NCBI GenBank assembly: GCA_002353815.1 | Contig: DEKK01000006.1 | Span: 124,001-188,000 of the forward strand | DNA from: Bifidobacteriaceae bacterium UBA2724 | GTDB lineage: Bacteria > Actinomycetota > Actinomycetes > Actinomycetales > Bifidobacteriaceae | Length of the DNA stretch: 64,000 nucleotides | Direction: 5' to 3' | Shown here: positions 57,701 to 64,000 of the stretch, in pieces | Position numbering within the stretch: position 1 is the first letter of the stretch | Layout: each line of letters starts with the position of its first letter | The notes under the pieces: model-generated | Told to the model about the DNA's origin: nothing | Seen by the model: only the letters and a program-made list of their open reading frames with translations | Database searches by the model: none | Translations under genes and position numbers: made by a program

Positions 57701-59455
57701 GCGCGGCGCGTGCTGACATGCGCGGCGATCGATGCGCTGGGCCAGAACGCCGATGTGATGGTGGGCGACGCGGAGAACTTCGACGTCCTCGCTGCGGTGG
57801 AAAGCCCCGACTGCCCGCCGTCGTTCCGGCGCGCGGCATCGATGTTCACGACGATGGGGCTTCGCCAGCTGACTTCGATCGGCGCCTTCACTTCGTACCG
57901 GGATGCATTGAAAAAACTCGCAGCAGGCGACGGGACCATGGCTGAGAGCGCGAAGGACCGTCCGCAGGTCGCGGATGCCATCCGTGCGTTGCATTACCTT
58001 GCCGACGAGGGATACGACGACGCCGATCCTCGTCACTGGCCGTTCGTCTATGCGGATGGCGACACCAGCGCCCTCATCGGTTCCCCCGAGGAACGCGCTT
58101 CCTTGGCGCAGGGCGACGAAGGGGATGGAAACGGCGGCGCATGGACCGTCACCGACGAGATCAAGGCGCGGCGCGCGGCCAAGATGTCCGGCGCCGAAGT
58201 CCATCTGAGCCCATCGTCCGTGGATGCCCTGTGGCAGTGCCCGATCTGCGCACTGCTCGACAATGGCATGTCGGGCCCTGACGCGCCGACGCCCGCGGCT
58301 GCCTTCGGAAGCATCGTGCATAAGGTCGCCCAGATCGCCGCCGAAAAGGGGTGGGACAATCCCGGCACCGTGTTTCCGGAGCTTGCCTCCGATGCCTCGC
58401 CGCAGGGACGCAAGGAAGCGATCGCCCGGCGTCTCCGCGAGGTGTATGACGGGTTGAGCACGTCGGCCGCCGCCGACGCGGGGGTGGCCGATAGGTATGA
58501 CCTCAAACAGCGTGAACGCAAGGTGGATGGCATCCTGGCGCATATGGCGAATTACTTCGTGGATGAGAATGCCACGACGGTGTCCGTCGACGGGACCGCG
58601 CGCCCTAGCTATGGCGAAATCGGAGAGAACAACTACGCGCGGATCGGATCGTTCGATTCCGTCGAGGCCGAACGCCAGTTCTCGTCGAGCTTCACCATCG
58701 ACGACATCACGCAGGCCTACAATGCGACGCCAGGCGTGCAGGTGAAGTTCGACCGCTCGGAGATGCTGAAGGTGATGGACATCCTGTGCGGTGGGTTCCC
58801 GGACGATTTCGACCCCGACACCAGGATCCATCTCAGCGCCCGCGTGGACCGGCTCGAGAAGCGCGTGGATGCCGCCGGCGAGTTCTATCGCATCATCGAT
58901 TACAAGACGGGGTCCCCGCACACCATGGAAGAGATCATGAACGACCTGCAGTTGGTGTGTTACCAGCTGGCCATGCGTTTTTCACCGGAATTCCATGGCA
59001 AGCCACCGGTTGTGTCGGGGGCCGATCTGTTCTACGTGCGCGACAAGGCGACCCCGGGCGAGTCATACCAGATCCCCGAGTTGTACATGCAGCCCCCTCT
59101 GTTCGACGGTGCCGTGCTGAATTCGCACATCATCGGAAGACGCAAACATGACACCACCAAGGCCCTGCAGATGGTGGACGAGTCCTTCGAAACGCGTCTC
59201 AAGGGCATGCCAGAGGACTTTCAGAACAAGGTCAGAGCGCTGTGCATGGGGCCGGGGTCCACGCTGTGGGCGCTTGCCATGATCTCGCGTGTGTTCTACG
59301 CGGCAGCCGTCATGCAGGCCGAGAAAATCCCGGTGAGGGCGCCGCGGCCGGGCCATAACCCGAGGTTCTGCGATTACCGGCGGCTGTGCCCGGCATGTGC
59401 GCATGTCGGAGGGTATCCCATGGATACCGTGATGGGAAGGAGCGAGGAGCGATGA
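54707..59455 (+). CDS. AdnA-like helicase-nuclease subunit
   Basis: A predicted subunit of a double-strand-break-processing helicase-nuclease (AdnAB/AddAB class). From the ATG at 54707 with GAAGGAGGG upstream it has 1582 residues. The N-terminal UvrD-like ATPase has Walker A in SGPPRSGKTTF (Lys68), but motif II is IDDAQD (Asp342-Asp343) instead of DExQD, and motif VI is changed to LTRGSEFVTVSC. The C-terminal RecB-type nuclease shows the DYKTG motif (Asp1398, Lys1400) and Cys1178, Cys1181, Cys1555, Cys1561 and Cys1564, likely holding an iron-sulphur cluster. Loss of a good motif II fits AdnA/AddB-type subunits, where the second subunit is the main motor. It overlaps the next gene by 4 bases. 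Its length exceeds mycobacterial AdnA by about 500 residues. Confidence 0.82.
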   Translation: MTGNSAQPDGQETYSTVMDSGVPSVPAPDAGEEKALAAVASLYAGTLLGPDHRPTQTLFVSGPPRSGKTTFAIHALLAAYGNAPDGSSDGDVAMAEPVMLSSSRLAAQDLNRYAIVRVQVGNNPRIVTTISALAFSILTAGYVSHLRTGFKPPRLLNGAEQDALLDDVLRVHLKHAHDGDLCPTCMLLLRYFEAPDAASAVSDASVARGDGDAASSVTEARGGDASGSTTEDLFIRSFVPAFTAQLRDFLARANEVGADASHEDAIFDRLDDLDIESGMRSRLALQWRLAFALRREYAQRVSERYPDEYRVDASFLLSAAAQEVDDDLQGCIAAIPRVIVIDDAQDITFAGMRLLQTMERRAGARLVFVGNADEAVQVFRGSYPDFLYLRMTSSPDAGFRDGAAGGFIGDDFARLDAATSSLGARSCTAVQTPEGMTAVALDESNATYRDVVVSRVSLGIATDEDNMPPMTGRPGKMPRLDGATDGPASAVSQTGGEAEGSLGRVNGGIAGYLFHSAADEMDAAIRRMSRMHLERNTNDPALGRPVEWNDMAVIAHDNATVRAYGERMQALGIPVRYTSVTHSFAGDPVIEGLLALVDLAQMRRGTYHYVIDPMSDDSPDRQRARQVRRALHAFASSPYADVETGNQLGGVPLRRPLRIDEVQSVLASIQTLAQTALGHPDAVSADIQPLIEVWGGADAQGSMHDLDELCALLVCGVPQASRPQASETSGHGRFAVAHGILAAMTSIGTSPDVTRFCSLFDFIDPVCTALAEPDATVDTVLWAAWDACAVSDEWSKLALLGSVESHRANDSLDTAMRLFRFAHDGDFHSFAEFASQVRTMDVEADSLAKTGPVVDAVTLTTPAGAAGRSWPYVWIPAVQQGVWPNPTVRNTMFGGEDLTDIMIRGSIRSTGPGDGNAHDARVSSVLHSEEKSFLVALTRGSEFVTVSCVWDADHIPSVFLTEYLHELFPVSDDPGKARFQTARTVESHASHPSEVVAEARRVLTCAAIDALGQNADVMVGDAENFDVLAAVESPDCPPSFRRAASMFTTMGLRQLTSIGAFTSYRDALKKLAAGDGTMAESAKDRPQVADAIRALHYLADEGYDDADPRHWPFVYADGDTSALIGSPEERASLAQGDEGDGNGGAWTVTDEIKARRAAKMSGAEVHLSPSSVDALWQCPICALLDNGMSGPDAPTPAAAFGSIVHKVAQIAAEKGWDNPGTVFPELASDASPQGRKEAIARRLREVYDGLSTSAAADAGVADRYDLKQRERKVDGILAHMANYFVDENATTVSVDGTARPSYGEIGENNYARIGSFDSVEAERQFSSSFTIDDITQAYNATPGVQVKFDRSEMLKVMDILCGGFPDDFDPDTRIHLSARVDRLEKRVDAAGEFYRIIDYKTGSPHTMEEIMNDLQLVCYQLAMRFSPEFHGKPPVVSGADLFYVRDKATPGESYQIPELYMQPPLFDGAVLNSHIIGRRKHDTTKALQMVDESFETRLKGMPEDFQNKVRALCMGPGSTLWALAMISRVFYAAAVMQAEKIPVRAPRPGHNPRFCDYRRLCPACAHVGGYPMDTVMGRSEER

Positions 59456-62400
59456 AAGACGTTCGCATGGATGCGACATCCGGTCCCCGGACGCCGAAGA
59501 CAGGCGGCAAGAAACCCACGGATGAGCAAAGCCGCGTGATCGACGCTCCTGCGGACAAGGATCTGCTGGTCGTCGCCGGCGCAGGCTCAGGCAAGACGTT
59601 CACGATGACGGAGCGTATCGTCAAGCTGATCACGCAGGACGGCGTGCCTGCCGAAAAAATCCTGGGGCTGACGTTCACCCGCAAAGCCGCGACGGAATTG
59701 CTGGGACGCGTCTCTGCAAGCGTCGGACAGGCGCTTGCGGGGTCGGCCGACGACCCCGACGCAATGTTCATGAAACCCGAGGTCAGCACCTACGACGCCT
59801 TCTTCCAGTCCATCGTGAGGCGGTATGGTCTGCTCGTGGGAATGGACCCGCGCACGCAGCCGCTGAGCGACGCCGGCGCCATGCAGCTCATCACCGATGT
59901 GGTGGGCGACAACCTCGACACCCTGTTCCGGTCCGGGGCGTTGGATTCCGATGATTCCTCGTCGTCCACCGCCGCTGCGGACAGCGACGACTCCGACGAC
60001 TCCGACAACGGCCCGGGCAACCTGGGCCGTCTCGTCCAGGACGTCTACGCGCTGTCGGAGAACATCGCGAATTCCATGATCTGCGATGACTGCCTGAGCA
60101 TCGACGATGCCGTGACCGCGGTCGAGGCATGGGACAGGCGTTTCCTCGCCCAGCTCGAACTCATGAAGAAAGACCCGCGCATGTCCGCGGTCGACTTCGA
60201 CGGCATCAAGAACCGTCCGACCCCTCCTTTGAAAAGCACCCAGGGGCGGAAGATTCCGAACATGACCTTCGAGGAATGGTATGTGGGTGGCGGCGTGCAG
60301 AGGAATAAGGCGACCGTGCTGAACTACGACGCCTGGATCATCAAGACGCTGGAGCAGACGGTGCGCCGGCGCGATGTCTTGCTTCCGCTCGTCCGCGCCT
60401 ATGCGGCCGCGAAGAGGAAGGCGAACCTCGCCGAGTTCAGCGATTTCACCATCGCCGCGTACCAGCTCGTCGTGCGTTTCCCGTCGATCGGCGCCGAATA
60501 CCGTCGCCGCTACTCCAACGTGTTCCTCGACGAGTACCAGGACACCTCCACGACGCAGGCCATGCTTCTGGCGCGTCTGTTCCATGCCGATTCGCAGCGC
60601 CGCTCGGCGGTCACTGCCGTGGGCGACCCCTACCAGTCCATCTATGCGTGGCGTGGTGCAAGCCCCGGCGCATTCCGTTTGTTCATGACCAATTTCGGCA
60701 TCACGGAGAAGCCGTATGAACTGACCGTCTCGCGGCGCAACCCCAAGGTGGTGCTCGAGGCCGCGAACAAACTCACCGATGCCTTCCACACGAGGTATCG
60801 GGTGGAAAGCAGCGTTCCCGAGTCGATGCGCGAGGTCCCCGTCAGTCGCCTCCGTCCTTTGGAGGATGTCGCGGATGGTGCCGCCGCAGACGGCGATTCG
60901 CCCGCCGCTGCACCTGGCACCGCTTCCGCCCCCGCACACACCGGGCATGGATTCGATGGCGGGGACGATGGTCCCCTCGGGCCTGCGGTCCGGATCCTGG
61001 GAGGCGCCATCGAGACCGCGGCGTTGAACGACCTCGGCGCTCCCGATGGCATCGTCGCGGGCGTGTCGCCCGAGTTCATCGAAGAGCATGGGGTCAAGGA
61101 CTATTACGAATCCGTGGACGACGTCGCCGGGAACCTCGCGCGCAGGCGCGATGCCACCCTTCCCGACGAGGATGACGGCGATAGGCTCGGGGCTGACGAT
61201 TCCTCCCTGCTGGCCATGATGGAGTGCGACACGGTCGACGAAGAGATCGGGTCGGTCGTGGCTTTCGCCAACCATGTGGTGCCGAAATACCATGGCGGCG
61301 ACCGCGTTCCGCTTGCCGTGCTTTTCCGCACGAAGTCCCTGATGCCGCGGTATCGTGCCGCCCTGGAGGAAGCCGGATTCACCTGTCAGGTGGTGGGTAT
61401 CGACCCCCTGACCGAACGGCCGGACATCCGCGACATCCTGCATCTGCTCAGCGCCTGCGCCGATCACACCGATGTGGTGTCGCTGCAAAGCCTGCTCATG
61501 TCGCCGCGCATGAACATCAGCATGGACGACATGCACGCATTGGCCAATCTCGCAGAGACCATCAACGCCGACAGACAGTATCAGGCGCTGGCGGATGCCG
61601 GCATCATCGACGCCAACCCCCGGGCGACCGCCGCCGACCGTCGCAAAGCCGTCGCGCAGGCGCGGTCCACCGTGCAGCCTCCGACGCTCGCCTATCTCAA
61701 CGACATCGTCGTGTCCGACGACCTGCAGACGCTTCTCGATGGCTCGGCCATCAGTGGCCATGGCAAGCTGCTCGTGGGCGACCTTTCGCATATGATGCAC
61801 GCCGTCGAACGCGCCACGCGCCTGGGACTGCAGCATGCCATCCGCACTGCGGGCGCCGTCCTCGGCCTTCAGGTCGACGAAGACGTGGCCGCATGCCTCG
61901 CACACGACGGAAAGGGGTCGGAATCCACCTACGCACCGGCGCTCGACATGCTGCTGGCCCAGGCCACCGCCTACGCCGCCGAGCTGCCCGTCGGAAGGAC
62001 GCCGAGCATCATCGGTTTCTGTACGTGGATCGACGAAATGCGCCATGTGCCCGAAGGCCCCGCCGACGTCATCGACGGGTCGGCCGACGTGCTGCTCATG
62101 ACAATCCATCAGTCCAAGGGTCTGGAATGGCCCGCCGTCGCCGTGGTGGACATGACCCGCGGCGTCTTCCCGAGCGCCAAGGGCGACAACCTGTCCATCG
62201 AGCTCCCTGACGCGGATGGCGACGCGGACCTCGACCCCGTGCAGGTCTACGGTGACGAATCGGCCCCGCAGTATTCCAGCAGCTGCCGCACATGGCTCGA
62301 ACGCCCCACCATGGTGCCTACGCCGGTGCGTGCCGACCGTGACATCCTCCCGGCGTTCCCGCATCGCGGAGAAGTCGAGGACATCGCCGGCGTTGCGCAG

Positions 62401-64000
62401 CTCGAGCATGAGTTCGACGACGCCATCTTCATCAGGAATCATGAGAGCCATGCTTCCGGCGACGTCTACCTGAGCCAGGGTGAGGAATACGGCCGCCGTC
62501 TGCACGATGACGAGCGTCGCCTCGCGTATGTGGCGCTGACGCGAGCCGAACACGAGGTGTTGCTGACATGCACGGCGTCGAACAAGCGTATCGAAAAGCG
62601 CTTCGCCACGAAGAACGAGAAGAGGTGGGCGGGCGCAGTGGTGGGCCTGTCCCTCGACGCCTTGTTCTCTCTCGACAGCGAGCATGATGAGTCGGTGCGG
62701 GACGTCACCCACGGATTGCCGCTTCTGCCGGCCGTCGCCCGTCCCGCACGGATCGCCGAATGGCTGGCCGCCGGACTGCACGATCCGGTGACCTTCGCCG
62801 CGCGGGAAACCGATGCGCTGGTGCCCTGGGTCACCGCCTTGCAAACGAGCTTCCTTCAGAAAAATGTGCCAGGGTGCGAAGAATATCCGAACATCGACTA
62901 CTATCCGGTTGCCGATCCCTTCGCCACATACAAAGACAGAAAGGGGCCTTCGGCCCTTTGGCTCGAGGTGTTCTCGTACTTTCTGAATTCCGGACGCGTG
63001 CATGAGCAGGCGACGTCGACACCTGTCAACAAGCGTCTGTCGAGATACGGTCTGCCAGTGCTTGCGTCGGTGCTGGGTCTGAAGGCCCCCACGGGATTCG
63101 TGGTCGGAAGCGACGATGGCGAATGCCGCGCCGTAGGCCGCGATCTCGTTGAATGGGGGACGTGGAGGGCATGCGACTGGATCATGGATATGGAGCAGAT
63201 GATTCTCGTCGATATCTCCAACGAAGGCAAGACCTTCGCCCGCGATGGCTACTGGCCGGGGCAGCTGGGTACGCGCGAGCGTGCGGTCCTTGGCCTGAGC
63301 GCCCAGATGGCACAAGCCGACGTGGACGCTGCTCCTGATGCCTCGGGCTTCGCCGGTGCGGAAGGCGGCCCGTCGCTTTTCGACATGGCGAAGCAGGTGG
63401 TGGCGGAAGACAAGGCGCGGCAAGCCAGCGGTAGCGACGTGTTCGCACGCGCCAACTCCGTCCGAAGCGGCCGCATCGCCTCTGTCACCTCATTGGAAGC
63501 GACGATGGCGGCCCGTGCGGATTCCGACCTCGCCGAGCGCATGGCGCTGTCCATCCTGCGCCCGGTCCCGCAGGAACCGAACCGCAGCGCGTCCCGCGGA
63601 ACGCGTTTCCATGCCTGGGCGCAGGACTTCCTCAACGCCAAGCTCGACGGCGAAGTGGACGATCGCGAGACCATGGTGGCCGGAATCGAAACCGACGACA
63701 CGACGATGGCTTTCGAAAAAGCATGGCGCCATCGCCTGGCGTCGTCCTCGTGGGCGCAGCGCATGCCGGTCGGCGCCGAGCAGAAAATCACGGCCAGCGT
63801 GAACGGCACGCTGATCACCGGAACGATTGACGCGATTTTCGAAGGCGGGCTCGATTCCCATGACCCGACATCGTTGCCCGATGGCGACGACGGGCGGGTC
63901 ACCATCGTGGATTGGAAGACCGGAACGCGCCCCGAGACCGATGACGAACGTTCGCTCCGTCTCGTTCAGCTCGACGTGTACCGGCTGCTCTATTCCAAGA
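59452..64000 (+). CDS. AdnB-like UvrD helicase-nuclease subunit (3' end outside window)
   Basis: The motor subunit of the AdnAB-like machine. 1516 codons are present and the frame is open to the window end. The Q motif TDEQSRVIDAP is followed by Walker A in AGAGSGKT (Lys48), motif Ia LGLTFTRKAATELLGRV, motif II DEYQDTS (Asp360, Glu361), motif III AVGDPYQSIYAWRGA and motif VI YVALTRAEHEVLLT, so all helicase motifs look intact. The nuclease domain begins near the end with GTLITGTIDAIF and VDWKTGTRPE, where the window stops. It starts inside the stop of the AdnA-like gene (ATGA), a sign of coupled translation. Together the two should resect DNA ends for recombination. Confidence 0.88.
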   Translation, partial: MKDVRMDATSGPRTPKTGGKKPTDEQSRVIDAPADKDLLVVAGAGSGKTFTMTERIVKLITQDGVPAEKILGLTFTRKAATELLGRVSASVGQALAGSADDPDAMFMKPEVSTYDAFFQSIVRRYGLLVGMDPRTQPLSDAGAMQLITDVVGDNLDTLFRSGALDSDDSSSSTAAADSDDSDDSDNGPGNLGRLVQDVYALSENIANSMICDDCLSIDDAVTAVEAWDRRFLAQLELMKKDPRMSAVDFDGIKNRPTPPLKSTQGRKIPNMTFEEWYVGGGVQRNKATVLNYDAWIIKTLEQTVRRRDVLLPLVRAYAAAKRKANLAEFSDFTIAAYQLVVRFPSIGAEYRRRYSNVFLDEYQDTSTTQAMLLARLFHADSQRRSAVTAVGDPYQSIYAWRGASPGAFRLFMTNFGITEKPYELTVSRRNPKVVLEAANKLTDAFHTRYRVESSVPESMREVPVSRLRPLEDVADGAAADGDSPAAAPGTASAPAHTGHGFDGGDDGPLGPAVRILGGAIETAALNDLGAPDGIVAGVSPEFIEEHGVKDYYESVDDVAGNLARRRDATLPDEDDGDRLGADDSSLLAMMECDTVDEEIGSVVAFANHVVPKYHGGDRVPLAVLFRTKSLMPRYRAALEEAGFTCQVVGIDPLTERPDIRDILHLLSACADHTDVVSLQSLLMSPRMNISMDDMHALANLAETINADRQYQALADAGIIDANPRATAADRRKAVAQARSTVQPPTLAYLNDIVVSDDLQTLLDGSAISGHGKLLVGDLSHMMHAVERATRLGLQHAIRTAGAVLGLQVDEDVAACLAHDGKGSESTYAPALDMLLAQATAYAAELPVGRTPSIIGFCTWIDEMRHVPEGPADVIDGSADVLLMTIHQSKGLEWPAVAVVDMTRGVFPSAKGDNLSIELPDADGDADLDPVQVYGDESAPQYSSSCRTWLERPTMVPTPVRADRDILPAFPHRGEVEDIAGVAQLEHEFDDAIFIRNHESHASGDVYLSQGEEYGRRLHDDERRLAYVALTRAEHEVLLTCTASNKRIEKRFATKNEKRWAGAVVGLSLDALFSLDSEHDESVRDVTHGLPLLPAVARPARIAEWLAAGLHDPVTFAARETDALVPWVTALQTSFLQKNVPGCEEYPNIDYYPVADPFATYKDRKGPSALWLEVFSYFLNSGRVHEQATSTPVNKRLSRYGLPVLASVLGLKAPTGFVVGSDDGECRAVGRDLVEWGTWRACDWIMDMEQMILVDISNEGKTFARDGYWPGQLGTRERAVLGLSAQMAQADVDAAPDASGFAGAEGGPSLFDMAKQVVAEDKARQASGSDVFARANSVRSGRIASVTSLEATMAARADSDLAERMALSILRPVPQEPNRSASRGTRFHAWAQDFLNAKLDGEVDDRETMVAGIETDDTTMAFEKAWRHRLASSSWAQRMPVGAEQKITASVNGTLITGTIDAIFEGGLDSHDPTSLPDGDDGRVTIVDWKTGTRPETDDERSLRLVQLDVYRLLYSK

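Overview
The window is chromosomal DNA from a high-GC Gram-positive bacterium, almost certainly a Bifidobacterium or close relative (Bifidobacteriaceae). The reasons are: the actinobacterial order S10/spc/alpha ribosomal operon - secY - adk - infA - rpmJ - rpsM - rpsK - rpoA - rplQ - truA; a one-polypeptide type I fatty acid synthase next to a fused biotin carboxylase/BCCP and a carboxyltransferase; a biotin uptake protein (BioY) with a biotin ligase but no biotin synthesis genes in view; zinc-type S14; an adenylate kinase with a short lid; and an AdnAB-like helicase-nuclease pair. The species cannot be fixed from the sequence alone.

Layout. 1-6033: ribosomal proteins from S3 (cut by the window edge) to L15, all on + with many 1-4 base overlaps, interrupted by two structured gaps (rpsQ-rplN and rpsN-rpsH). 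6193-8420: secY with an unusual charged tail, then adk. 8731-11653: a LemA protein and a large DUF2207 membrane protein. 11841-15094: infA, rpmJ (37 codons), rpsM, rpsK, rpoA and rplQ; the rpoA-rplQ gap can fold into a three-way junction followed by mutually exclusive hairpins. 15343-18714 (-): a single LPQTG-anchored fimbrial-type surface protein. 19338-23525: truA, then a circularly permuted ATP-grasp/alpha-E fusion and a transglutaminase-like protein, a predicted peptide-modifying pair. 23615-23700: tRNA-Ser(CGA), followed by two families of short tandem repeats. 23935-28286: an accessory patch with a secreted HNH/excalibur nuclease, a YjjU-like patatin, a decayed short-chain dehydrogenase and a radical SAM enzyme of the AmmeMemoRadiSam type with an odd low-complexity N-terminus. 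28726-36559: rpoB and rpoC. 36917-54099: a biotin and fatty-acid locus with a PucR-type regulator and bioY on -, and birA, accC (biotin carboxylase-BCCP), accD, fas and acpS on +. 54707-64000: the AdnA-like and AdnB-like genes, the second cut by the window end.

How the genes work together. BioY imports biotin, BirA attaches it to the BCCP domain of AccC, AccC/AccD make malonyl-CoA, AcpS arms the ACP domain of Fas, and Fas makes acyl chains. The PucR-type protein, two genes into the bioY transcript, is a candidate regulator of this set. Two matching inverted repeats (TTTGTA-N6-TACAA) lie one in front of each of the divergent genes bioY and birA and look like operators. The strongest leads for new biology are the structured leaders in the ribosomal operons, the bioY/birA operators and the ATP-grasp/alpha-E/transglutaminase pair.
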